A stretch of DNA of 64,000 nt from Pseudotamlana agarivorans (GTDB taxonomy: Bacteria > Bacteroidota > Bacteroidia > Flavobacteriales > Flavobacteriaceae), in contig NZ_LXEI01000006.1 of NCBI RefSeq assembly GCF_001642835.1, forward strand, positions 1 to 64,000. Reading direction: 5' to 3'. Every line of letters starts with the position of its first letter. The stretch's first letter is position 1. Below, one piece after another: positions 53,412-62,062 of this stretch. Under the pieces are notes generated by a model. That model was not told the DNA's origin and did no database searches. It saw nothing but the letters and a program-made list of their open reading frames with translations. The position numbers and the translations under genes are program-made.

Positions 53412-53848
53412 TGAAATTTGTATTTTTAAACCTGATCATTATGATGCTGTTAGGTGCGAATCCGCCAAGTTTTATTCTGGAATATCACGAGGCTTTAACT
53501 CCAGAAAAGGAATTGGAATTTATTTCAAAATATGAAAATGATTCTGATGTTGATGTTCAAGCTTACGTCATTTCTTTTAAAATGAAGCAAGCTAAGTACG
53601 AACGTTTACCATGGAATAAAGTAAAAGTGTTTAATAGGTATAAAAATCAATTGGATGAGCTCATTTCAAAACATGATAAAAACGTACATTTAAGGTATGT
53701 GCGTCTCGTTATTCAAGAAAATATTCCAAGTTTTTTAAATTATAATTCTGATATTGAACAAGATAAAGCCCTTTTAATGAAAGCAATGAAGCATCAAGAT
53801 GAAACGGATTATTTGGATGATTTTATTGTAAAAAACACCTCGATATGA
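53411..53848 (+). CDS. unknown secreted protein in the carotenoid operon
   Basis: A protein of 145 residues. N-terminus MKFVFLNLIIMMLLGANPPS reads as a signal peptide or anchor; the rest is helical and charged: PEKELEFISKYENDSDVDVQAY, PWNKVKVFNRYKNQLDELI, HLRYVRLVIQENIPSFLNYNSDIEQDKALL. No family recognised. It shares a base with the crtB stop and overlaps crtZ by four bases, so it is a fixed operon member and may help place or modify the carotenoid. Confidence 0.8.
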   Translation: MKFVFLNLIIMMLLGANPPSFILEYHEALTPEKELEFISKYENDSDVDVQAYVISFKMKQAKYERLPWNKVKVFNRYKNQLDELISKHDKNVHLRYVRLVIQENIPSFLNYNSDIEQDKALLMKAMKHQDETDYLDDFIVKNTSI

Positions 53849-54294
53849 ATGTTTTGATTTATATAGGAACAACGTTGTTAACCTTCATGATTATGGAAGG
53901 CGTTACATGGTGTACTCACAAGTACATTATGCATGGTTTTGGTTGGTTTTTACATGCCGATCATCACCAACCCGGTTATCCGCATGTATTTGAGAAAAAT
54001 GATGCTTTTTTTGTGATTTTCGCTATACCCAGCATTTTGTTATTTTATTTTGGAGTGACCCCAATGTTAAACCCTCTTTTTTTCGTAGGATTAGGCATTT
54101 TTTGTTATGGTGTGGCTTATTTTTTAATCCATGATGTTTTAATACATAAGCGTTTTAATTGGTTTAAAAACACCAAAAATTGGTATTTAAAGGGGTTACG
54201 AAAAGCCCATCGCATCCACCACAAACACCTCGATAAACCCGACGGTGAATGTTTTGGGATGTTATTGGTGCCTTTCAAATATTTTAAAAGATAA
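53845..54294 (+). CDS. crtZ: beta-carotene hydroxylase CrtZ
   Basis: A di-iron membrane hydroxylase of 149 residues that adds 3-hydroxyls to the beta-rings (zeaxanthin from beta-carotene). Histidine clusters: HKYIMHG and HADHHQPGYPHVFEKND at about 25-55 and, near the C-terminus, HDVLIHKRF and HRIHHKHL. About four spans. Overlaps the preceding unknown gene by four bases. Confidence 0.95.
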   Translation: MNVLIYIGTTLLTFMIMEGVTWCTHKYIMHGFGWFLHADHHQPGYPHVFEKNDAFFVIFAIPSILLFYFGVTPMLNPLFFVGLGIFCYGVAYFLIHDVLIHKRFNWFKNTKNWYLKGLRKAHRIHHKHLDKPDGECFGMLLVPFKYFKR

Positions 54295-54296
54295 AA

Positions 54297-54992
54297 GTGA
54301 ATCACTATTTATACTTAATATTAAATTTCGGCAGTTTAAGTATCCCTTTGCTGTACAGTGTTTTTGAGCAAAAATTTCACTTTATACAGTATTTTAAATC
54401 CGCTTTTTATAGCATTTTATTGGTAGCTATACCTTTCTTAATTTGGGATGCTTGGTTTACATCATTAGGGGTTTGGGGATTTAATTCATATTACCATTTA
54501 TCATTTTTAATTTTTAAAATGCCAATAGAAGAATGGCTGTTTTTCTTTTGCATTCCCTATGCTTGTTTGTTTACGTATGAAGTTATTAAATATTATTTTC
54601 CTAATTTAAAAACATCGCGCTTAGTGGCGTCTTCGGTGAGTTGGATATTAATAGTACTAGCAAGTAGTTTGCTTTTATTTCATTTCGGGAAATGGTATAC
54701 GACCATCAATTTTATATTTTTTATACTCCTGATGGGGTATGGGGTGCTACGGCACTTGGAGACTTTAAGAAGGTATTTGCCGGTATTTTGTATCATATTA
54801 GTGCCATTTTTTATAGTTAATGGCGTGCTTACAGGTGGTTTTACTGAAGCGCCAGTCGTGTTTTATGACGATTCTGAAAACCTCGGATTTCGTTTGTTTA
54901 CCATTCCTTTTGAAGATGCTTTTTACGCTTTCAACTTGCTGTTTTCTGTACAATTACTTTTTAATTTTTTTAAAAGAAAATACCATGCTTAA
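54297..54992 (+). CDS. lycopene cyclase, CrtYcd-type
   Basis: A protein of 231 residues, seven spans, of the fused heterodimeric (CrtYc-CrtYd) lycopene beta-cyclase type rather than the flavoprotein CrtY. Two copies of the PxE(E/D) motif, PIEEWLFFF at 76 and PFEDAFYAF near 210, mark its internal duplication. Start is GTG, two bases after the crtZ stop. It should turn lycopene into beta-carotene, the substrate of CrtZ. Confidence 0.92.
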   Translation: MNHYLYLILNFGSLSIPLLYSVFEQKFHFIQYFKSAFYSILLVAIPFLIWDAWFTSLGVWGFNSYYHLSFLIFKMPIEEWLFFFCIPYACLFTYEVIKYYFPNLKTSRLVASSVSWILIVLASSLLLFHFGKWYTTINFIFFILLMGYGVLRHLETLRRYLPVFCIILVPFFIVNGVLTGGFTEAPVVFYDDSENLGFRLFTIPFEDAFYAFNLLFSVQLLFNFFKRKYHA

Positions 54993-55458
54993 AAATAAAT
55001 ACATCCGTTTTGCCATTTTCTTAGTTACAAATATACTAGCCTTAGTGATTGGTTCCGTATTAATGAATAATGGACCACAATCTGAATGGTACACCTCATT
55101 AAATCAGGCGCCTTGGACACCTCCAGGCTGGGTTTTTGGAGCTGCTTGGTTTACAATCATGTTTCTCTTTGCCTTTTACATGACAAAGCTTAGTTTTCAA
55201 TTTGAAGCGTTAAGTAGATACCTTATCGCACTCTATAGTTTACAATGGGTATTAAATGTGAGTTGGAATTACATTTTCTTTAATAAACATGAGGTTTTGA
55301 TAGGGCTCATTACTATTGTGCTGCTCTGGCTTCTCGTCTGTTTTTTTACTTTAGGTTTTCTTAAGAAGCTTAAGTTTTATACGCTTTTAATATGCCCTTA
55401 TTTGATTTGGATGACTATTGCAACAAGTTTAAATGCTTACATTTTTTTCAATAATTAA
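54985..55458 (+). CDS. tspO: TspO/MBR tryptophan-rich sensory protein
   Basis: A five-span TspO protein of 157 residues. Family blocks: NQAPWTPPGWVFGAAWFTIM and LYSLQWVLNVSWNYIFF. TspO binds porphyrins and in Rhodobacter tunes carotenoid and photosynthesis gene expression according to light and oxygen. The ATG is chosen because it gives the usual short N-terminus; upstream codons overlap crtY and do not fit. It overlaps the lycopene cyclase gene by eight bases. Confidence 0.94.
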   Translation: MLKNKYIRFAIFLVTNILALVIGSVLMNNGPQSEWYTSLNQAPWTPPGWVFGAAWFTIMFLFAFYMTKLSFQFEALSRYLIALYSLQWVLNVSWNYIFFNKHEVLIGLITIVLLWLLVCFFTLGFLKKLKFYTLLICPYLIWMTIATSLNAYIFFNN

Positions 55459-55461
55459 GGC

Positions 55462-55947
55462 ATGATGCAATTCGAAAAACATTCTGGACTATACACACTT
55501 TATACAGAACAGATTCTAAATATATCCATAGAGGAAGCTTGGTTGTTTTTTAGTGCTCCGGAAAACCTTAATGAAATCACGCCTCCTAAAATGGGCTTTG
55601 AAATCACATCTAAAGTAGATAAAAGAGCTTATCCAGGACAAATAATCACTTATAAAGTGGGGTTGTTTCAAGGAATAACGCAGAACTGGGTTACAGAAAT
55701 CACGCAAGTTAAGCATCAGGAATATTTCATAGATGAACAACGATTTGGGCCTTACAATTTATGGCATCATGAACATTTTTTTGAAGCTTTGTCTGAAGGA
55801 AAAACTTTAATGAAAGATAAAATATCCTATAAATTACCTTTTGGGATTTTAGGGGATTTGACACACCGTTTTTATGTGAAGAATGAGCTTAAGGCTATAT
55901 TTAAATATAGGCATGAGGTCCTAGAAGAACGATTCAATGGAAAATAA
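55462..55947 (+). CDS. SRPBCC ligand-binding protein
   Basis: A protein of 161 residues of the START/SRPBCC fold (COG4276 type): NISIEEAWLFFSAPENLNEITPPKMGFEI, ITYKVGLFQGITQNWVTEITQV, FGPYNLWHHEHFFEAL, ending in the C-terminal helix YVKNELKAIFKYRHEVLEERF. Old annotations call it cell-division inhibitor SulA-like, which has no support. In this operon it could bind an isoprenoid or carotenoid. Overlaps the photolyase gene by 11 bases. Confidence 0.9.
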   Translation: MMQFEKHSGLYTLYTEQILNISIEEAWLFFSAPENLNEITPPKMGFEITSKVDKRAYPGQIITYKVGLFQGITQNWVTEITQVKHQEYFIDEQRFGPYNLWHHEHFFEALSEGKTLMKDKISYKLPFGILGDLTHRFYVKNELKAIFKYRHEVLEERFNGK

Positions 55948-57229
55948 TATAACTGTTTTTTGGTTTCGCCGTGATTTGCGTTTGGAGGATAATGCCGCGC
56001 TTCATTTTGCTCTTAATTCAGGAAATAAGGTCTTACCCATATTTATTTTTGATGAGGATATCGTTGAGTCACTCCCTGAAAGTGATGCTAGAATTTCCTT
56101 CATTTATAACAGCTTAAAGGAAATAGATATACAGCTTAAGTCCTTTGGAAGCTCTCTTCTCGTTTTAAAAGGAACACCTTTAAATATTTGGAAGAAACTA
56201 TGTTCTGAATATCGCGTTGAAAAGGTGTATTTTAATAAGGATTACGAGCCTTATGCTATGAAAAGAGATCATCAAGTATCCACGTTTCTAAATGCTCAAA
56301 ATATACAGTCGCATTCTTATAAAGATCAGGTTATTTTTGAAGAACATGAGATTTTAAAAGCAGACAAAAGTCCGTATACCGTCTATACGCCCTATAACAA
56401 TCAGTGGTTGAAGCATTTCAGTTTAAAAGTGCATACGGCCACTTACGATTGTTTAAATCTTAAGTTACAGTTTTTAGAGTTTCAATGTACTTTCCCAGCA
56501 CTGGAAAAACTTGGTTTTAAGGAAAGCGATATCAAAGTAAAACCTTATCAATTAAATGATTTAAAAGCGTATGATGAGCTGAGAGACTATCCAGCCTTAG
56601 ATAAAACCTCGAATTTATCGCCATATTTACGTTTTGGTCTAGTTAGTATTCGTAAAATTGTTGCCCACGCGTATCAAACCAATGCTGTGTTTTTAAGTGA
56701 GTTGATTTGGCGTGAATTTTTTATGCAGATATTATTTCATTTCCCGAAAGTGGTGACTCAAAATTTTAAATCCAAATACGATAATGTTACTTGGAGGCAT
56801 GATGAATCTGATTTTAAAAAATGGTGTGCAGGAGAAACCGGATATCCATTAGTTGATGCCGGTATGCGTGAGCTCAATAAAACGGGTTACATGCATAATC
56901 GTGTACGCATGATTACAGCAGGATTTTTATGTAAGCACTTGTTAATCGATTGGCGTTGGGGTGAGGCTTATTTCGCTGAAAAACTATTAGACTTCGAGCT
57001 GGCCTCTAATAACGGTAATTGGCAATGGGCAGCAGGTACAGGCTGCGATGCAGCGCCATATTTTAGAATATTTAACCCTACAACTCAAATTAAAAAGTTT
57101 GATAAAGATTTAGAATATATAAAACGATGGGTGCCGGAGTTTCAGGAGTTAGATTATCCGAAACCTATTATCGAACACAAAGCTGCCCGTGAACGCTGTT
57201 TACAAGTTTATCGCGATGCATTAAATTAA
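55937..57229 (+). CDS. phr: deoxyribodipyrimidine photolyase / cryptochrome family
   Basis: A protein of 430 residues, class I CPD-photolyase type. N-terminal alpha/beta domain TVFWFRRDLRLEDNAALHFAL binds the antenna cofactor; the C-terminal FAD domain shows ELIWREFFMQILFHFP, the WCAGETGYPLVDAGMRELN...MHNRVRM block and SNNGNWQWAAGTGCDAAPYFRIFNP. It repairs UV dimers using light. Last gene of the operon; a weak AT hairpin (57224-57249) follows. Confidence 0.95.
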   Translation: MENNITVFWFRRDLRLEDNAALHFALNSGNKVLPIFIFDEDIVESLPESDARISFIYNSLKEIDIQLKSFGSSLLVLKGTPLNIWKKLCSEYRVEKVYFNKDYEPYAMKRDHQVSTFLNAQNIQSHSYKDQVIFEEHEILKADKSPYTVYTPYNNQWLKHFSLKVHTATYDCLNLKLQFLEFQCTFPALEKLGFKESDIKVKPYQLNDLKAYDELRDYPALDKTSNLSPYLRFGLVSIRKIVAHAYQTNAVFLSELIWREFFMQILFHFPKVVTQNFKSKYDNVTWRHDESDFKKWCAGETGYPLVDAGMRELNKTGYMHNRVRMITAGFLCKHLLIDWRWGEAYFAEKLLDFELASNNGNWQWAAGTGCDAAPYFRIFNPTTQIKKFDKDLEYIKRWVPEFQELDYPKPIIEHKAARERCLQVYRDALN

Positions 57230-57530
57230 TCATAAAGCGGATTAATTTTAGTGTTGGGGGATTTCGAAAAACAATTAAGAACAAGCCAAGTCTTGTAACT
57301 ACTGCTGTAATAAGCCCTTTTTAACCCCTTGACATATTTAAGTCTTTTAATGCTTCAACTGACACAGTAAGTAATCTTTGAGCAATAGCCTTTGTGCAAA
57401 ATGGTGATTTTCTTTCGGTGCTTAATGGTTAAAAAGTTTTAAAAATTATTCTCAAAATCAATAAACAAACTGTTTGTCGGTCTGTATTCTCCATTCCGTG
57501 GATATTTATGATAAATAATGAAATGATCAC
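57230..57530. other. intergenic region after the photolyase gene
   Basis: No gene seen. Only the weak hairpin AATTAATC/GATTAATT beginning at 57224 and, at the far end, the promoter of the next gene. No copy of the TTGTTTAAY operator-like sites found. Confidence 0.5.
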
Positions 57531-57560
57531 TTTGATGAGATGCATTAAAGGTTATATTTG
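57531..57560 (+). promoter_or_regulatory. promoter of the secreted-protein gene
   Basis: TTTG (57531-57534), 18 bases, TATATTTG (57553-57560): near-ideal flavobacterial promoter with a leader of about 40 bases. Confidence 0.75.
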
Positions 57561-57604
57561 GCCCAACTAAAAATTAACATACATTAACTAACCAAAAAGT
57601 AAAA

Positions 57605-58213
57605 ATGAAAAACCTATTACAATTCGCATTAATTTTATTATTAGCTACAACAGCAGGTTACGCTCAAAAATTAAAAGTAAAAGAAGGATCTTTTAAGTCT
57701 TTAAAGGATATTAAAGAGTACACTTTAGTTTTTGACTACGTTGGAGTAGAAATTCCAAAATACGATTCTGAAGAAGAGTTTCTTGAGGATAAAATGGCCA
57801 AGAGAGAGGAAAAAGAAGCAGGGGCAGGAGAGGTATTTAAAAAATCATGGTTTGCAGATAGAGAAAATGTTTATGAGCCAAAGTTTATAGAGTCTTTCAA
57901 TAAAAGATTTGAAGATGGTGAAGTAAAAGTTACTAAAGAAGCCACTGCTACGCACACTATGGTTATAAAAACAACTTTAATGTACGCAGGTTATAATGTG
58001 GGTGTCATGAGACAAAATGCTAAAATAGAAGCTCTTATTACTATTTATGAAAATAGTGCTCCAGATAAAATATTATTTTCTGGAATGTACACTAAAGTTG
58101 AAGGTCAAGGAGCTATGGGCTTCGATTATAACTCTGGATACCGTATTTCTGAAGGTTATGCTAAACTAGCGAAAGAATTCGCTAAAGATTTAAAGAAAAA
58201 AGGATTGAAGTAA
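57605..58213 (+). CDS. secreted protein, unknown
   Basis: A protein of 202 residues: signal peptide ending near GYAQ, then FKSLKDIKEYTLVFDYVGVEIPKYDSEEEFLEDKMAKREEKEAGAGEVF, a charged helix, and a beta-rich end with TATHTMVIKTTLMYAGYNVGVMRQNAKIEALITIYEN. It resembles proteins of the LPS-assembly/DUF4410-like kind but I cannot assign a family with confidence. It has a strong promoter of its own and a composite terminator, so it is a single-gene unit. Confidence 0.75.
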   Translation: MKNLLQFALILLLATTAGYAQKLKVKEGSFKSLKDIKEYTLVFDYVGVEIPKYDSEEEFLEDKMAKREEKEAGAGEVFKKSWFADRENVYEPKFIESFNKRFEDGEVKVTKEATATHTMVIKTTLMYAGYNVGVMRQNAKIEALITIYENSAPDKILFSGMYTKVEGQGAMGFDYNSGYRISEGYAKLAKEFAKDLKKKGLK

Positions 58214-58262
58214 TTGCTGGTTTTTTAGTAAGCTAACAAACTGAAAAGTTCTTAAAATACTA

Positions 58263-58403
58263 AAAAAGAGGCTGGTTTAAAGTTAAAAACACTCGTCATT
58301 CTGTGCTCGACACAGAATCTCATCATATTGAATATCAATAATTATGAGAATCTGAAATAAATTCAGATTGACGAAAAAATTAACTTTAATTCAGCCTCTT
58401 TTT
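58263..58403. repeat. multi-branched REP-like element within a terminator stem
   Basis: Outer arms AAAAAGAGGCTG and CAGCCTCTTTTT (12 perfect pairs), next TTAAAGTTAA/TTAACTTTAA (10), then CGTCA (58294)/TGACG (58369). Inside sit three hairpins: TTCTGTG-CTCGA-CACAGAA, TCTCAT...ATGAGA with ATTG/CAAT within, and ATCTGAA-ATAAA-TTCAGAT. The whole folds as a multi-branch junction on either strand and can terminate both convergent genes. Confidence 0.85.
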
Positions 58404-58485
58404 ATCTTGATTCGTGAGCAAAAACAATTGCGCACAAAAAGTGTAATTCCAAAATAATCACCTATTTGCTAAGGTGTATGAATCG

Positions 58486-59499
58486 TTAATCTAATTTCAC
58501 ACGATTTTCACGATTTGCCAATTCCCAAGCGGTGTAAAAAACTAAACGTGCACGGGTTTCTAAAAACTCATAATTAATTTTATCTGGTGTATCACTTGGT
58601 CTGTGGTAATCGTCATGAGTTCCGTTAAAATAGAAAATCACAGGAATATTGTTTTTTGCAAAATTATAGTGGTCAGAACGATAATAGAAACGGTTTGGAT
58701 CGTTATCATCATTATAGGTATAATCCAAATCCATATTTACATATTTTTTATTAACAGCTTCAGAAACGTCATGGAGTTCCTTACTTAATTTATCAGATCC
58801 TATTAAGTACAAATAATTTTTTCCGTTTTTATGTTTGTCATCAACACGACCAATCATATCGATGTTTAAATCGGTTACCGTATTCTTTAAAGGGAAAATA
58901 GGCTCCACATCGGTATAATATTTAGAACCTTGTAATCCAATTTCTTCAGCGGTAACATGTAGAAATAAAATGGTTCGTTTTGGTCCGTGACCAGCCTTTT
59001 CGGCATCTTTAAAAGCTTTAGCTATTTCTAAAATAGCTACCGTTCCAGAACCATCATCATCGGCACCATTGTTAATATCTCCATTTGAAGACACGCCAAT
59101 ATGATCTAGATGCGCTGAAATAACTAAAATTTCATCAGGTTTTTCAGAACCTTTAATATAGGCTAAAACATTTTCTGAATCTTTTGTACCTGTTGGAAGA
59201 AAAGAGGAAGGCACTTTTTGAAAATAGTTGCCTTCTCCAAGGGGTGACGAAATTTCATTAGCGATGTAAAAGTTTTTTAAAAATTCAACAGCTTTTTTTT
59301 GTCCAGGTTCACCAGTGCCACGTCCTTCAAATTCATCGGAAGCATAAGTGTATAGCTTTTTCTTTAAGCTTTCTGCAGATATAGTTTTAGCATAAGGTTC
59401 AGGATCAATAGAGGTTTTACTAAGGGTTTTACTCTGTGAGTTACTGTTACATGAGTTTAGTAAAAATGCAGCACAAAAAAGGGTGATAAAATGTTTCAA
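58486..59499 (-). CDS. M28-family metallopeptidase lipoprotein
   Basis: A protein of 337 residues, lipobox LLNSC, aminopeptidase-like zinc fold. Ligand motifs in order: SAHLDHIG, NNGADDDGSG, AEEIGLQGS, NIDMIGR, SDHYNF and GTHDDYHRPSDTPD. A binuclear zinc exopeptidase acting on peptides outside the cytoplasm. Single gene, convergent with the secreted protein. Confidence 0.93.
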   Translation of the reverse strand: MKHFITLFCAAFLLNSCNSNSQSKTLSKTSIDPEPYAKTISAESLKKKLYTYASDEFEGRGTGEPGQKKAVEFLKNFYIANEISSPLGEGNYFQKVPSSFLPTGTKDSENVLAYIKGSEKPDEILVISAHLDHIGVSSNGDINNGADDDGSGTVAILEIAKAFKDAEKAGHGPKRTILFLHVTAEEIGLQGSKYYTDVEPIFPLKNTVTDLNIDMIGRVDDKHKNGKNYLYLIGSDKLSKELHDVSEAVNKKYVNMDLDYTYNDDNDPNRFYYRSDHYNFAKNNIPVIFYFNGTHDDYHRPSDTPDKINYEFLETRARLVFYTAWELANRENRVKLD

Positions 59500-59674
59500 A
59501 CTTAATCTTATTTATAATTTTGAAGCTATAATACAAAAATGAATTTATTAAATTATGTTTTATTTCATTTTAACAGTACAATTGTCAAGGAATTAGGCCG
59601 GAATTTTAAATAATTATTATTTCGACAAAAAACAAGGCATGATAAAAGTCAGTATAGCTATCTTTTTTATAAAT

Positions 59675-59682
59675 TACATTTG
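59675..59682 (+). promoter_or_regulatory. -7 box for the transporter gene
   Basis: TACATTTG fits TAnnTTTG, 25 bases before the ATG. No -33 element. Confidence 0.5.
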
Positions 59683-59707
59683 TAACTTGATTTTAAAATT
59701 TTAATTG

Positions 59708-61297
59708 ATGGAGTTTTTAAACGCAACGTATCTCGCTTTATTTTTAATTATTTGTATCGGATTTATTATAGGAAACATTAAAATTAAGGGGATTTCGTTA
59801 GATGTTTCTGCTATTATTTTCGTTGCCTTATTATTTGGTCATTATGGTGTTGCTTTACCAGATATTTTACAAAAAATCGGACTCATTTTGTTTATTTACA
59901 CCATTGGTTTACAAGCCGGTCCAGGTTTCTTTGACTCCTTTAAAGAAAATGGTAAAAACCTAGTCATAATCGCTGCATTGGTAGTGTTTTCGGCGGCCAT
60001 TATTACTTTTCTTTCCATTCAATTCTTAGGTATCGATAAGTCAATTGCCATAGGTTTAATGGCGGGAGCACTTACCAGTACCCCTGGTTTGGCTACAGCT
60101 ATTGATGTTACTCATTCACCTTTAGCATCCATTGGTTATGGTATTGCGTATCCATTTGGGGTTATTGGGGTAATTTTATTTGTGAAACTCTATCCTAAAA
60201 TTTTTAAAATAAACTTAACAAAAGAAGAAGCTGAATACGAAGAAAAGGCGCATGGGAATTTAGAAACCATTACACGTGCTAATTTTGTTGTTGAAAATGA
60301 AGGGGTTATCGATAGAACGATTGAAGATTTACAAGTTGGATCGATGACTAAAGGTGTGATTTCGAGAATAAAGCATAAAAATGAAGCTTTCGTGCCTAAA
60401 AAAAATACGGTATTACATAAAGGTGATTATATAAGAGTCGTGGGGACCGAAGACGCATTAAATCGCATAGAATTATTAATTGGACCTAGGATTGATGTTG
60501 AAATATCTCTAGGAGAGGCCTATATTGTACAGTCATATTTGGTAACAAAAACAGAATTAGTAAATAAAACCTTAGGGCAATTAAACCTTAAAAATACCTT
60601 TAATGCTACGGTTACTAGAGTACGACGTAGTGGTATCGATTTATCGCCTAATCCTAACCTTAAATTGCAAATTGGTGATAAATTAATGATCTCTAGTCAG
60701 AAGAGTAGTGCCAAACAGATTTCCAGACTTATTGGGGATAATAAAAGTAAACTTTCTGATACCGATTTTTTCCCCTTAGCTCTAGGTATTGTTATTGGTA
60801 TTCTTGTAGGTGGTGTTTCTATATCGTTTGGAGATGCATTTAAATTTAATTTGGGATTAACAGGAGGCGTACTTATAGTCGCTATGATTTTAGGACGTAT
60901 AGGAAAAACAGGTAATATGCTTTGGGTAATGAGTGGTAACTCTAATCACTTGTTACGACAATTCGGACTAATGCTTTTTCTAGCCGTTGTTGGAACAAAT
61001 GCAGGAGCAACCTTGGTTGAAACCTATTCGCAATATGGTATTAAATTGTTTTTAATAGGCGGATTAATAACCTTTATTCCTATGGTTTTAGCAGCTATCG
61101 TAGCCCGTATGTTTTTCAAAATAAATATTTTAACGCTTTTAGGGACTTTAACAGGATCGATGACAAGTACGCCAGGTTTGGCTGCTGTAGATAGCATGAC
61201 TAAAACGGATGCGCCTTCAGTGGCCTATGCTACCGTTTACCCGATTGCCATGGTGCTTTTAATTATATGTTGTCAGGTGCTCGGGCTGTTATTCTAA
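59708..61297 (+). CDS. AspT/YidE-YbjL-type transporter with RCK_C domains
   Basis: A membrane carrier of 529 residues. Two blocks of about five spans carry the twin signatures LTSTPGLATAIDV and MTSTPGLAAVDSM, showing the family's duplication. Between them (about 205-350) are two RCK_C/TrkA_C domains (IEDLQVGSMTKGVISRIKHKNEAFVPK and TLGQLNLKNTFNATVTRVRRSGID). AspT exchanges aspartate for alanine; cargo here is unknown. A TTG lies directly before the ATG in frame; the ATG is preferred. Confidence 0.9.
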   Translation: MEFLNATYLALFLIICIGFIIGNIKIKGISLDVSAIIFVALLFGHYGVALPDILQKIGLILFIYTIGLQAGPGFFDSFKENGKNLVIIAALVVFSAAIITFLSIQFLGIDKSIAIGLMAGALTSTPGLATAIDVTHSPLASIGYGIAYPFGVIGVILFVKLYPKIFKINLTKEEAEYEEKAHGNLETITRANFVVENEGVIDRTIEDLQVGSMTKGVISRIKHKNEAFVPKKNTVLHKGDYIRVVGTEDALNRIELLIGPRIDVEISLGEAYIVQSYLVTKTELVNKTLGQLNLKNTFNATVTRVRRSGIDLSPNPNLKLQIGDKLMISSQKSSAKQISRLIGDNKSKLSDTDFFPLALGIVIGILVGGVSISFGDAFKFNLGLTGGVLIVAMILGRIGKTGNMLWVMSGNSNHLLRQFGLMLFLAVVGTNAGATLVETYSQYGIKLFLIGGLITFIPMVLAAIVARMFFKINILTLLGTLTGSMTSTPGLAAVDSMTKTDAPSVAYATVYPIAMVLLIICCQVLGLLF

Positions 61298-61351
61298 GCC
61301 GTTATATTTAGTGTCGCTTTCTGTTTAAGTAAAAATGCCATTTCTACGGAT

Positions 61352-62059
61352 TTAAAAAGTAATCCAGATACTTAAAAATGAAATGATATAAGGGGCTAAT
61401 ATGGCCGTAAAAACTCCGTTGATAATAAGGCCGATACTGGATAGTGCTCCAAAATTCCCACTAATTTGCATGGATTTGGACGCGCCTAATACATGAGCAG
61501 CAGTACCCATAGAAATACCTTGAGAAATAGCGCTTTTAATGCGTGTTATTTTCATGATTTCATAACCAAATATAGAGCCAATAATTCCAAAAAGAATCAC
61601 TACAGAAGCGGTTAGAGGAGGAATACCACCTAAAGTTTTAGAGACTTCCATGGCAATGGGAGTGGTTACCGATTTTGGTGCTATAGAAAAAACAATCTCT
61701 TTGGGAGCACCCATAAATTTGGCGATTAAAACCACCGAAATAACACCTACAATACAACCTACCAATTGGGAAACAATAATAGGTATGGCTTGTTTTTTTA
61801 TTTTTCCTAATTGCTGATACAGCGGGACACCAAGGGCGACGATGGCTGGTTTTAATAAAAACTCAATCATACGACTGCCTTTTTGGTAAACCTCAATATC
61901 GATTTTGAAAAGCCATAAAAAGCCTATAATGAGAATAATGGCAATTAAAACAGGGTTTAAGAAAATGGACTTGGTTTTTTTCTGCAGATTTTGAGCTATA
62001 AAATAGGCTACAAAAGTCAGCGTGAGAATAAATATTTCGGTGTTTAAAACAGCATCCAT
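61352..62059 (-). CDS. lrgB: LrgB/CidB-family membrane protein
   Basis: A protein of 235 residues with about seven spans. LrgB markers are IEFLLKPAIVALGVPLYQQL, FSIAPKSVTTPIAMEVSKTLGGIPPLTASVVILFGI and GISMGTAAHVLGASK. It partners LrgA/CidA, thought to control murein hydrolase activity or transport small organic acids. Three bases after lrgA. Confidence 0.93.
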   Translation of the reverse strand: MDAVLNTEIFILTLTFVAYFIAQNLQKKTKSIFLNPVLIAIILIIGFLWLFKIDIEVYQKGSRMIEFLLKPAIVALGVPLYQQLGKIKKQAIPIIVSQLVGCIVGVISVVLIAKFMGAPKEIVFSIAPKSVTTPIAMEVSKTLGGIPPLTASVVILFGIIGSIFGYEIMKITRIKSAISQGISMGTAAHVLGASKSMQISGNFGALSSIGLIINGVFTAILAPYIISFLSIWITF

Positions 62060-62062
62060 AAT

